DNA of 64,000 bases. Source: JAYYZW01 sp965217605. GTDB lineage: Bacteria; Pseudomonadota; Gammaproteobacteria; Ga0077536. The notes under the pieces were generated by a model, which was not told the origin of the DNA, made no database searches, and saw only the letters and a list, made by a program, of their open reading frames with translations. The stretch is from the NCBI GenBank assembly GCA_965217605.1, contig CBDCJB010000007.1, forward strand, positions 62,001-126,000. Reading direction: 5' to 3'. Below are positions 9,189 through 16,583 of the stretch, in pieces; the stretch's first letter is position 1, and each line of letters opens with the position of its first letter. A program made the translations under genes and the position numbers.

Positions 9189-9581
9189 ATGGCCGAAGAT
9201 ATTCATTACAGCACCGGGCGCCGCAAGACCTCCGCCGCGCGTGTATATCTGCAACGCGGTAGCGGCAACATCACCGTCAACGACAAACCGCTCGACGAAT
9301 ACTTCGGCCGTGAAACCGGCCGGATGATCGTTCGGCAACCGCTCGAAACGATCAACATGCCGACGGACTTCGACATCAAGGTCAGCGTCGAAGGCGGTGG
9401 TATGTCGGGCCAGGCCGGTGCCATACGTCACGGTATAACACGCGCTTTGATCGCCTACGATGAAACGTTGCGCCGGCCCCTGCGCGTGGCGGGATTCGTA
9501 ACGCGCGATGCGCGCGAAGTCGAACGGAAGAAAGTTGGACTGCACAAAGCGCGGAAGCGGCCGCAGTACAGCAAGCGCTAG
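9189..9581 (+). CDS. rpsI: 30S ribosomal protein S9
   Basis: Small-subunit ribosomal protein S9, whose C-terminal tail contacts P-site tRNA. The 130-residue product has YSTGRRKTSAARVYL, GGGMSGQAGAIRHGITRAL and the invariant terminal KARKRPQYSKR. The start at 9189 gives the standard length. It follows rplM by 4 bp and is co-transcribed from the promoter near 8692. Confidence 0.98.
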   Translation: MAEDIHYSTGRRKTSAARVYLQRGSGNITVNDKPLDEYFGRETGRMIVRQPLETINMPTDFDIKVSVEGGGMSGQAGAIRHGITRALIAYDETLRRPLRVAGFVTRDAREVERKKVGLHKARKRPQYSKR

Positions 9582-9592
9582 ATAACACGATG

Positions 9593-9620
9593 AAAAAAAA
9601 CGAGCAGGATGCTCGCCTTT
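9593..9620. terminator. Possible rho-independent terminator after rpsI
   Basis: An A8 tract (9593-9600) is followed by a 6-bp stem CGAGCA / TGCTCG (9601-9606 and 9610-9615) with a 3-base loop and then CCTTT. The T-run on the plus side is weak; on the minus strand the stem is followed by eight T residues. It is a plausible but not strong terminator for the ribosomal operon. Confidence 0.4.
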
Positions 9621-9640
9621 AGAGATACATGGAGGTAGAT

Positions 9641-10042
9641 ATGAATGCGCTAAATGGATTGAGCGTTTGGAACCGAGCCTGCGATCTCGCAGTAGATATC
9701 CACATTGCCACCCATGAGTGTAGCGATCGAAATGTCCTCGATCGAATCGTTAGATCGTCCCTCTTGGTCCCCTCGCATATCGCGAAAGGCTACGAACGGA
9801 GGTCGGAAGCGCAATTCGCCCTGCACTTGAAGAACGCAAAGAGCGCTTGCGCGGAACTCCGCACGCAACTTTACATCGCCGCGCAGCTTGACCTCATCAC
9901 CTTGCAGAAATCGACGCAGCTGATGCAGGAATCACTCGAAATATCTCGTATGATCCAGGGTTTGATCGAGTGGTGTGAAACACAAGAGGACTCGACACCA
10001 TTAGAATCTAAATCCCCTCGCAAGCATGAGTTAGAAGCTTGA
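9641..10042 (+). CDS. Four-helix-bundle protein (S23/IVS-type)
   Basis: Small helical protein of the family named after ORFs found in 23S rRNA intervening sequences. Visible family features are the opening LSVWNRACDLAVDI, the SSLLVPSHIAKGYERRS segment, the FALHLKNAKSACAELRTQLYIA segment, and a C-terminal helix with MIQGLIEW. Length is 133 residues from ATG 9641, which follows an ideal GGAGG. Here it is a standalone gene between rpsI and tRNA-Gln, not inside an rRNA. Function is unknown; accessory by context. Confidence 0.85.
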   Translation: MNALNGLSVWNRACDLAVDIHIATHECSDRNVLDRIVRSSLLVPSHIAKGYERRSEAQFALHLKNAKSACAELRTQLYIAAQLDLITLQKSTQLMQESLEISRMIQGLIEWCETQEDSTPLESKSPRKHELEA

Positions 10043-10100
10043 TATTTCGATTTTTGCTTTTTGCTTTGTTCGTTGTGCTTTACACTCCTCAGCCCAAGCT

Positions 10101-10174
10101 TGGGGGATCGTCTAATGGTAGGACTGCGGACTCTGACTCCGCCAGTGGGGGTTCGAATCCCTCTCCCCCAGCCA
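10101..10174 (+). tRNA. tRNA-Gln (anticodon CUG)
   Basis: A cloverleaf can be drawn. The acceptor stem is TGGGGGA / TCCCCCA with discriminator G and an encoded CCA end. The D arm holds AATGGTAGGA. The anticodon stem-loop GCGGA CTCTGAC TCCGC gives anticodon CTG, and the T arm is GGGGGTTCGAATCCCTC. The T1-A72 pair is typical of tRNA-Gln. The AT-rich accessory stretch downstream is consistent with tRNA-associated integration, but no repeated att core is visible. Confidence 0.96.
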
Positions 10175-10331
10175 ACTAAATCAATGAGATAGCTGAGCCT
10201 GACAAGAGTCCGCCGAATCGGTCCCTAACTTTTCCCTAACAGATATCCCCGAACCTAACTGCCCATTCGGCCGTGGCGGCTTGACTCAAACTAAATCGTC
10301 TCCTGAAAACCCGGCCCGGTTCACTTTGCAA

Positions 10332-10445
10332 TCAGACAATCAGTGGCGCCAGGCTCGCAACCACCCCGAAGCTCACGACAGTAGTCAGAGCGAACGTCAA
10401 AAGCGTGATGATGACAGTCGTGGATACGTCATAGAATATGGCCAC
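10332..10445 (-). CDS. Small hydrophobic protein, 37 aa
   Basis: A 37-codon minus-strand ORF starts with GTG at 10445, preceded by an AAGGAG ribosome-binding site 7 bases upstream. The peptide begins MAIFYDVSTTVIITLL and continues as one uninterrupted hydrophobic segment (residues about 10-36), predicting a single-pass membrane microprotein. No homologue is recognised. It lies alone between tRNA-Gln and a lipoprotein gene. The strong RBS and membrane-like composition support it, but so short an ORF could be chance. Small type I toxin peptides and small membrane stress proteins look similar. Confidence 0.45.
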   Translation of the reverse strand: MAIFYDVSTTVIITLLTFALTTVVSFGVVASLAPLIV

Positions 10446-10621
10446 AGTTATCTCCTTAAAACTACTGCGAGGTCGCGCGACCGCTATGTAACCTTAGAAA
10501 GACGTTCCAGGGATAAGTGCGCACCGCTGATGTGGTAATTCCCACATCAGCGTGTAAATAGGCAAAACTTATTGGAGGGGAGCGGTGAGAGAAGTATCCA
10601 CGTAGGCTGTATAACCCGTAG

Positions 10622-10662
10622 ACCAAAAGAAACCCGCACTTGGCGGGGCTTCGTTTTTACTA
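10622..10662. terminator. Bidirectional rho-independent terminator
   Basis: A GC stem (CCCGC / GCGGG core, extended by flanking A-rich and T-rich pairs) with loop ACTTG lies at about 10628-10651. It is followed by GTTTTT on the plus strand and TTTCTTTT on the minus strand. It sits just after the stop codon of the minus-strand lipoprotein gene and can terminate it. Confidence 0.65.
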
Positions 10663-10677
10663 TTGGTTTGGCCGCAC

Positions 10678-11886
10678 CTAGTTGGCGGCTTGATCTAGTG
10701 GTCGTTCAATAGAATATATTTCACGCGATATTCGTCTAAATTCATCATATCGCTCTTCAACTGTACCTGACAAGGGAATAATTCGCTCATCAATCGATAT
10801 GTTATGCGATCGAACAAACTCATTTAATGATGTAGCCAGCTCGCGTAACCCTTCCTGACGCATTCTGGCTTCGTGACGCATGTCGAGCCCCGTCTCTATT
10901 TGCTTTATAGCGTGGCCCATGCCAACTGGCGCTGTCGGATTTGCGATCAGCTTAAATAACGTCAAAAGGTTTAAACTGGTGAACGCTCTAACTGCTCCTT
11001 GAGAAATATGACTTTGAGATTGAGCGACCGTACTTCGGTATAACTGATTTTCTTTATAGCTCTCTTTTCTCCATTCGTAATAGGGCCTATTTATCTTTTG
11101 TGCGAAATTCTCATATTCAATTTGAAGAACATCAATAAATTGGCTATTTCTTCTTCGAATTTCACGTAAACGCCGCAAGTTTGGATCTTCATGTGCCGGC
11201 AATCTCACCGCTTCGTAATTACCATTGCCAGATTGGTGTAAATAACCGTCAAATGCACCAGGTTCGAATTCTCGAGCAAATCGAAGTTCTGACACTGTCT
11301 TGATTCGTACCTTTTCAGCGACGGATACTTGATTACGCGCCACTAGCAAATCATTTGCTATCTCAGCGTATAGTGTATGAAACGGCTCGTAGTCTTCGGT
11401 TTCGTCGTTTACGTATGTCGTCGGACTAGTTCTTTTCGCATAAGTTTTCTTAATCCATATTTTGCCAACTGCATCCCGCACGGTGATTTGAATATTGAGT
11501 TGATCTCCGTTCGAGATAAGTATTTCTCCGGAAACTTGCAAATCCATAGGGTCATAATCATTGGGAACCAACCTTACGGCACCCCATGCTTTTTGATCTT
11601 GTAAGGCTGTCTTCAGTCTTTGGGGGATATATTTGGCCTCAGCTGCTCTAATTTCTGGAAATACAATTGTCTTTGCCTCATCTGTACCAGAATTGAATTT
11701 CGATATAGATACATCAAATAACGGGGCGTCTGCCGGGTGAGTTTGCTCTAATACAGAAATGTTCCGCTGTGGGCGTTTTGGAGATGCCGAGTTACATCCA
11801 ATAAGTAAAGGAACAATTAGAAAAGTAATGCAAAGCAACCGCAACGGGATGAGATTAGAGGAACGAGGGTATGCTCCGCTTTCCAT
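10678..11886 (-). CDS. Predicted outer-membrane or periplasmic lipoprotein, unknown family
   Basis: A 402-residue protein begins with a lipoprotein signal peptide: a basic N-terminus, hydrophobic stretch around 16-29, and lipobox LLIGC with acylation Cys at about 31. The mature protein has no further membrane segments. A beta-rich first part (about 55-165) contains VSGEILISNGDQLNIQITVRD, which looks like a small-molecule or GNA1162-type fold. It is followed by a long helical region rich in charged residues. I cannot name the family. The gene is clearly more AT-rich than its neighbours and lies next to tRNA-Gln and an IS, so recent acquisition is likely. Confidence 0.8.
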   Translation of the reverse strand: MESGAYPRSSNLIPLRLLCITFLIVPLLIGCNSASPKRPQRNISVLEQTHPADAPLFDVSISKFNSGTDEAKTIVFPEIRAAEAKYIPQRLKTALQDQKAWGAVRLVPNDYDPMDLQVSGEILISNGDQLNIQITVRDAVGKIWIKKTYAKRTSPTTYVNDETEDYEPFHTLYAEIANDLLVARNQVSVAEKVRIKTVSELRFAREFEPGAFDGYLHQSGNGNYEAVRLPAHEDPNLRRLREIRRRNSQFIDVLQIEYENFAQKINRPYYEWRKESYKENQLYRSTVAQSQSHISQGAVRAFTSLNLLTLFKLIANPTAPVGMGHAIKQIETGLDMRHEARMRQEGLRELATSLNEFVRSHNISIDERIIPLSGTVEERYDEFRRISREIYSIERPLDQAAN

Positions 11887-12041
11887 TACTAATTAGTCAG
11901 CTATCGGAAAAATCGCTCGAGCACTAGGAAGGCCGGCCGCCAGGTTCATCTATTTGTCACATTCGGAGGATCGACTATGCATCCAAAAAAAATGAACGGC
12001 TGGAGTTGCCCCGTTTCCGTGGACGGTATGGCGCTTGGGTT

Positions 12042-12890
12042 TCAAGCAGCCTGTTGATAATTATTTTCATAGTTTAGCGGTGATTGCTGACCGAGGGATG
12101 AGTGACGACGGTGTGGGTTGTACCCGCCTTCGATGAACGCGAAGATCGCCATCTTCGCGTCGGCCTGCGTCTTGAAACTGTGGCGGTCGATGAGTTCGCA
12201 TTCGAGCGTCGCGAAGAAGCTCTCGGCCATCGCGTTATCGTAGCAATCGCCGACCGATCCCATCGACGGTTGTACACCCATTAACCGGCAGCGCTTGCCG
12301 AAGGCGAACGAAGTGTACTGGCAGCCCTGGTCACTGTGATGGATCACATTCTTCGGTCGACGCTGCCATAGCGCCATGTTGAGCGCCTCGAGCACGAGCT
12401 CAGTGCGCAGATGCGTCGCCATCGACCCGCCTACGACGCGCCGACTGAATGCATCGACGACAACCGCCAGATACACGAACCCCGCCCACGTCGGCACGTC
12501 GGTCACGTCAGCAACCCACAGTGCGTCCGGCCGCGAAGCCACGAAGTGACGCTCGACCAGATCCGGCGCCGGGCGGGCATCGTGATCGCGGCGTGTCGTG
12601 CGCGTCCTTGTGCGTCGACTCACCCCGGCCAAACCCCATTCACGCAGCAGCTTGGCGACGCGCTTGCGACCCACGTGCGTCCCCTCATCCGCGCGCTCGG
12701 CGTGAATACGCGCTGCCCCATAGGTGCCTCGACTCCAGCTGTGGATGGCCTGGATACGGGCCTTGAGTTGCGCGTCGCGCTTCGACCGCGCTGAGGGTTC
12801 ACGTGTCCGACACGCGTCGTAGCCACTCGGGGAGACACCGAGTAGCCGGCACATCGGCGCGATCCGGTAGGTGGCCTGATTCACGCTCAT
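12042..12890 (-). CDS. IS3-family transposase OrfB
   Basis: DDE integrase-type transposase subunit of 282 residues. An HTH_21-like region with RGTYGAARIHAE is followed by the rve core with catalytic residues Asp in WVADVTDVPTW, Asp in IHHSDQGCQYTS and Glu in NAMAESFFATLE. The C-terminal HRRHSSLGQQSP is typical. The start overlaps the orfA stop as ATGA, which is common for IS3 elements where orfA and orfB are joined by programmed frameshifting. It appears intact. Confidence 0.95.
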   Translation of the reverse strand: MSVNQATYRIAPMCRLLGVSPSGYDACRTREPSARSKRDAQLKARIQAIHSWSRGTYGAARIHAERADEGTHVGRKRVAKLLREWGLAGVSRRTRTRTTRRDHDARPAPDLVERHFVASRPDALWVADVTDVPTWAGFVYLAVVVDAFSRRVVGGSMATHLRTELVLEALNMALWQRRPKNVIHHSDQGCQYTSFAFGKRCRLMGVQPSMGSVGDCYDNAMAESFFATLECELIDRHSFKTQADAKMAIFAFIEGGYNPHRRHSSLGQQSPLNYENNYQQAA

Positions 12891-13195
12891 GAACGCGAAG
12901 ATTTCCTCGAATCGGTCTCCCGAGCGAACCAGGCCGTGGCTTTTGAAAGGATCTCCCGTTCCTCACGTAGCCGCCGATTCTCCCGACGCAGACGCCGCAG
13001 TTCTTCGCGTTCGGCAGTGGTCAGACCGTCGTTGCGGCGACCTTCATCACGGTCGGCCTGCGCGACCCCGTTGCGTACGGTCTGTGCGGTCGGCTCAAAC
13101 TCGCGTGCCAGGTCTTCCGGGCTGCGGCCCGCCCGTACCCGTTCGATCATCGGTTGCCGGAAGGCCGGTGGATAGGCAGTTCGTGTTGTGGGCAT
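12887..13195 (-). CDS. IS3-family transposase OrfA
   Basis: A 102-residue protein with a helix-turn-helix in PPAFRQPMIERVRAGRS and LAREFEPTAQTVRN, followed by a leucine-zipper-like helix (LRRLRRENRRLREEREIL). It binds the terminal repeats and is made alone or fused to OrfB by frameshift. The end SKATAWFARET matches the usual OrfA terminus before the frameshift region. Confidence 0.93.
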   Translation of the reverse strand: MPTTRTAYPPAFRQPMIERVRAGRSPEDLAREFEPTAQTVRNGVAQADRDEGRRNDGLTTAEREELRRLRRENRRLREEREILSKATAWFARETDSRKSSRS

Positions 13196-13249
13196 CGTGG
13201 AATCCTCCTTCTAAAAGGGTCAGGTATCCACGAAAGCGGGTCAACTCCA

Positions 13250-13866
13250 TCTTGGAAGATCCCGAAGCTTGCACACACGCTGAAAACCTTCTTGTCGATG
13301 ACTTGATTTACGGTTGGGGAAATGAATCTTGGAGCGCTTTACGAGAATACCTTGTTGTTTGTATCGATCTTTCGCTGTCGTCGCGCGGACCAATATTGGA
13401 ATGTGGCTCTGGGTTGTCCACCATCTTGATTGGGGCTGTCGCGAAATCTCGAGGCCTCAGTTATTGGGCTCTTGAGCACAGAACAGAGTGGGCAACGAAA
13501 GTGCAGAAATGTCTGAATGCATATCAAATAGATTCAGTGATCCTGTGTAACAAACAGCTCAAAGACTATGGTGATTATTGTTGGTACGACGCTCCGTTGG
13601 AATCGATGCCTTCTAATTTTGACTTAGTCTGTGACGGCCCCCCTGATCAAACTAAGGGAGGAAGATATGGGCTTGCCCCGGTCATGAGGTCGCGGCTAAA
13701 GCAGGGCTGCGTCATACTCCTCGACGATGCCGGTCGGGAACAAGAGTTGGCTGTTGCAAAACGCTGGGAGGCCGAACTTAATGCGTCGTTTGAATTCCTT
13801 GGTTCTATAAAGCCCTACATCAAAATGACGTTGATGGATAAACAACACGCAAACTTAGTCCAATAG
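13250..13866 (+). pseudogene. Class I SAM-methyltransferase-like gene, 5' end removed by IS3
   Basis: The frame is open from the IS end at 13249 to 13866, with about 205 codons of gene sequence. The Rossmann-fold SAM-binding motif appears as GPILECGSGLSTILIGAVA, followed by the acidic strand WALEHRTEWA, then NFDLVCDGPPDQT and CVILLDDAGRE. This resembles small O-methyltransferase or FkbM-like domains. The N-terminus is missing because the IS interrupts it; upstream codons in the same frame belong to antisense IS sequence. Composition is more AT-rich than core genes. Confidence 0.7.
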
Positions 13867-14072
13867 AGTGCTACACCTAACGTCTATTCCGCTACGCTTC
13901 ATGCTGGGGGTACGCTTAGTCGCTGATGGATCCCCATAAGTTAGTCGAATTGGTGGGCGACGGAATTGCGGATGTTGTCGACCAAGGGCGAATTCGCCGA
14001 GTGAATGTTCCGCGAGATGAGTAACACTTTACCGCCTTACAAGACGCTAAACGGGTCGCTAGGCCGAGCAAC

Positions 14073-14439
14073 GTGAAGCCCACTGACGAAGAATTACGAC
14101 AGCGGTATTCGGAATGTCTGGATGACGAACTTAGAAATAGCCCTCAACGCTGACCTAACATCTCCCGCCAGGCAACTACTCGACGAAGAGATTTCCAACC
14201 GAGGACTCACTGCTGACGATTTTGGCGCTGATGAAAAAAGCCGCCGAAGCGGAAGCGGTAATTCAAGCTGACCGACGGAAACCGACTGAGTGAAAAAAGC
14301 CGCCGAAGCGGAAGCGGTAATTCAAGCTGACCGACGGAAACCGACTGAGTACGCGCGGCGGTACAGGTGGCTTAGACGCGTATTGATCGTAATTACGCTC
14401 ATACTCGTGGTCATCCAGTGGTCAATTAATCACCTGTGA
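14073..14439 (+). pseudogene. Decayed small membrane-anchored gene with frameshifts
   Basis: Reading across frames gives a coherent small protein. The first frame (GTG 14073) gives an opening with RQRYSECLDDEL. A second frame gives EIALNADLTSPARQLLDEEISNRGL. A third gives AEAVIQADRRKPTE, then YARRYRWLRRVLIVITLILV, ending at 14439 in a C-terminal membrane helix. The LT..A...L..E...RGL pattern is a recurring motif in small bacterial membrane proteins. At least two frame changes and a 59-bp tandem duplication break the gene. The second duplicate copy still has a 49-codon GTG-started ORF ending in the membrane helix. Confidence 0.5.
14232..14349 (+). repeat. 59-bp perfect tandem duplication (two copies)
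   Basis: Units 14232-14290 and 14291-14349 are identical. The period is not a multiple of three, so the duplication shifts the reading frame of the small gene it lies in and puts a TGA at the junction. The absence of divergence points to a recent event. Confidence 0.93.
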
Positions 14440-14495
14440 TATTAACGCTGCGTTGTAAAGACACTTTTCAACGAAAGACGAAAATTCTCATAAAC

Positions 14496-15644
14496 TCAGA
14501 GCAAAGGATGAGTCGCTTCAAGCCCGAGCCGCATTCGTCCCGCCTGTTCAGCCCATTGCGGACCCACGATCATGTGCTGCGCGACCGCCCAAATATCGCG
14601 CTGACAGTGTTCGAGGTCGCAGGCGACATACAGCGATGACGTCCCTGCGCCCGTATACAGGGAGCCGATGAGGTCCCGCGAGACGCGCGTGGCGTGGTAG
14701 CCTGCGACGAAGATCTCACCGCGTTGTGCAAGCGTCGGGCCGCCGTTGGCGCAAGCGTTCCATACGCGCTCGACTACATCGTGGAGAAGGATGCGGGCGG
14801 CACTGAGACTGGTTTCCGCTTCGGCGAGAATGCGGTGGGTGCTGCTGCGATGCAGCGTCGGAGTCCCCGGATCGACCTGCGGTCGATCCGCAACCAGTTC
14901 GACAAATGCTTCGATCGCCGCTGCACCAAGTCCTAGCGCGACCGACGCACAGCCAGGTGCTAGCAACGCCCCGAAAGGAAACCGGTGCAGTTGCCCGTCG
15001 AGCCGCGGCGCCTCGAAGATCGAACAGGTATACCGGTCGGATACATACACGTCCTCGACCACGACATCGTGACTTCCGGTGCCGCGCAAGCCGCCCGTGT
15101 ACCAGGTATCCAGGATTTCGTACGAACCCTTCGGTATGAATAACATGCGGATGACGGGTCCTCCGGTAGCCGCCTCGCGAGGCTCACTACCCGCGTAGAC
15201 CACTGCCGCGAGCGGGATCCAATCGGCGAGCCCGCAGCCGGATACCAAAGACCAGCGACCCGACAGGCGATAACCGTCATCGACTTCGACGGCTTGGCCG
15301 GAGGGGCGCGTGGAGTTGCCGAAGATCGTATTGCGGTCGGCGAAGATCTCCATGCGCGTGTCTTCGTCGAGGTAACGCGACAGCACCGAAGGGAGTCCGT
15401 TGTTCCACGCAACCCAGGCGGCGGAGGCATCGGCACGGGCCAGTTCTTCGTAAGCCCGATACGCCTCGAGCGGTTCAACTTCGGGTCCCCCTACACCGGA
15501 AGGTACGAAGAGTTGAAAGAGATTTTCGGCGGCCATCGCCTCGGCCAGCGCGGTGGGGATGCGCCGGGAAGCTTCCATCTCGCTACGCGCGTCGAGGATC
15601 TTGGGCCGCAAGGACCGAGCCGCATCGACCGGTCGAGTTGCCAT
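14496..15644 (-). CDS. Acyl-CoA dehydrogenase-family flavoprotein (HsaA/DszC-like monooxygenase type)
   Basis: A 382-residue protein of the acyl-CoA dehydrogenase superfamily. It shows the N-terminal helical domain with FVPSGVGGPEVEPLEAYRAYEELARADASAAW, the beta domain with YRLSGRWSLVSGCGLADW and GLRGTGSHDVVVEDVYV, and the C-terminal helical domain with HCQRDIWAVAQHM. Lack of an obvious catalytic Glu and likeness to flavin-dependent hydroxylases (HsaA, DszC, p-hydroxyphenylacetate hydroxylase oxygenase) suggest a reduced-flavin monooxygenase rather than a true dehydrogenase. Substrate unknown. It lies upstream of no obvious partner reductase and follows the class II aldolase gene on the same strand, possibly in one transcript. 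Confidence 0.82.
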   Translation of the reverse strand: MATRPVDAARSLRPKILDARSEMEASRRIPTALAEAMAAENLFQLFVPSGVGGPEVEPLEAYRAYEELARADASAAWVAWNNGLPSVLSRYLDEDTRMEIFADRNTIFGNSTRPSGQAVEVDDGYRLSGRWSLVSGCGLADWIPLAAVVYAGSEPREAATGGPVIRMLFIPKGSYEILDTWYTGGLRGTGSHDVVVEDVYVSDRYTCSIFEAPRLDGQLHRFPFGALLAPGCASVALGLGAAAIEAFVELVADRPQVDPGTPTLHRSSTHRILAEAETSLSAARILLHDVVERVWNACANGGPTLAQRGEIFVAGYHATRVSRDLIGSLYTGAGTSSLYVACDLEHCQRDIWAVAQHMIVGPQWAEQAGRMRLGLEATHPLL

Positions 15645-15678
15645 CGGGTTCCTCCGCGTTTAGCTGGCGGCGCCGATA

Positions 15679-16452
15679 CTAATCTCGAAAACTGGAATCC
15701 TTTCGATCCAACATTCGCAATAATGCCGGCCACGCCAAAGCATCCATCTCGCCCGATGCCATCAATACCCGTCCCTGTTCACGCGACGTCTCGACGGATT
15801 GTTCCGACGGCTGACAGAGCTTCCCGCTCGCCATCGCTCGCACTTGCATCGTACATGCCCTTTCCAGGATATAGAGCATGAGAAAACACGCCGAAACGGT
15901 TTCCCCCACGGCGAGCGTGCCGTGGTTGCGCAGGATCATCGCGTTTTTAGCGCCGATGTCCTCGACCAATCGCCTGCGCTCATCGAGATCGAGCGAGACA
16001 CCTTCGTAGTCGTGATAGGCGACTTGATCACGAATCATCATCGCCGTCTGTGTGATGGGCAATAAACCTTCGGCCATAGCGGATACTGCAGTGCCGTCGT
16101 CGGTGTGCAGGTGCATCACGGCACGCGCGTCTTCGCGTGCCATGTGGATCGCGCTGTGTATGCAGAACCCGGCGGGATTGACGTCGTAACCGTTCGACAG
16201 CACCACGTTTCCATCGAGATCGATCTTGACCAGATCCGAGGCGGTTACTTCGTCGAACATCATGCCGTAGGGATTGATCAGGAAATGATGCTCGGGTCCA
16301 GGAACTCTTGCCGACAGATGGGTAAAGATCATATCGGTCCAACCGTAATGGTCGACCAACCGGTAAGCCGCCGCCAGATCGATTCGAACCCGCCACTCTT
16401 CGTCGCTCACCTGCGCGCGGATGTCGGACGGTTGCTTTAACGCTTGCGCCAT
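15679..16452 (-). CDS. Class II aldolase/adducin-family protein
   Basis: A 257-residue zinc-dependent class II aldolase/adducin domain protein. Visible elements are the opening DLAAAYRLVDHYGWTDMIFTHLSARVP, the active-site region LINPYGMMFDEVTASDLVKID, the metal-binding His pair in AVMHLHTDDGTAVSA and the His in LRNHGTLAVG. ATG 16452 gives the usual length; a longer form from 16554 is unlikely. Related proteins act on sugar phosphates or as decarboxylases; the substrate cannot be read here. It is divergent from the PEP-synthase-like gene, with an operator-like region between. Confidence 0.88.
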   Translation of the reverse strand: MAQALKQPSDIRAQVSDEEWRVRIDLAAAYRLVDHYGWTDMIFTHLSARVPGPEHHFLINPYGMMFDEVTASDLVKIDLDGNVVLSNGYDVNPAGFCIHSAIHMAREDARAVMHLHTDDGTAVSAMAEGLLPITQTAMMIRDQVAYHDYEGVSLDLDERRRLVEDIGAKNAMILRNHGTLAVGETVSACFLMLYILERACTMQVRAMASGKLCQPSEQSVETSREQGRVLMASGEMDALAWPALLRMLDRKDSSFRD

Positions 16453-16481
16453 GATGTCGTGTCCTGCGTAATAATTCGATA

Positions 16482-16576
16482 ACAGTATACGCAATTCCGT
16501 TCTGCGATATTCCAATCCGCGACCGGTTGATCGAAATACGTATACTGTCCCCAAACAAAACTAAATAAACGGAATT
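16482..16576. promoter_or_regulatory. Putative operator region with two nested inverted repeats
   Basis: In the divergent gap, ACAGTATACG (16482-16491) and CGTATACTGT (16539-16548) form a perfect 10-bp inverted repeat, each arm itself containing the palindrome GTATAC. AATTCCGTT (16493-16501) and AACGGAATT (16568-16576) form a second perfect 9-bp pair. Such paired symmetric sites suggest binding of a dimeric regulator controlling both the aldolase operon and the PEP-synthase-like gene. The regulator gene is not identified. Confidence 0.45.
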
Positions 16577-16583
16577 CAGCGCC

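Larger units (their letters stand above)
12001..13249 (-). mobile_element. Complete IS3-family insertion sequence (about 1.25 kb)
   Basis: Terminal inverted repeats start TGGAGTTG at both ends: 12001 reading right, and 13249 reading left. About 20 of the first 23 bases match. The element carries overlapping orfA and orfB. No clear 3-4 bp target duplication flanks it (CGGC before, TCTT after), so the flanks may have recombined. A second copy, inverted, covers 1-295. Confidence 0.93.

Noticed and set aside
10281..10538. An 85-codon plus-strand ORF after tRNA-Gln
   Set aside because: It has only a TTG start without a ribosome-binding site and an implausible composition; the minus-strand 37-codon ORF in the same place has a strong RBS.
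295..12001. Composite transposon bounded by the two IS3 copies
   Set aside because: The interior is core chromosome (ribosomal proteins, zapE, coq7), there is no outer target duplication to support joint movement, and the first copy is only partly visible.
12889..13866. A 325-codon plus-strand ORF spanning the IS3 and the following gene
   Set aside because: The first 120 codons are antisense to IS3 orfA; only the part after 13249 is real gene sequence (the cut methyltransferase).
13926..14024. A 33-codon ORF between the cut methyltransferase and the decayed gene
   Set aside because: No ribosome-binding site and no recognisable features; too short to support in a region of decay.
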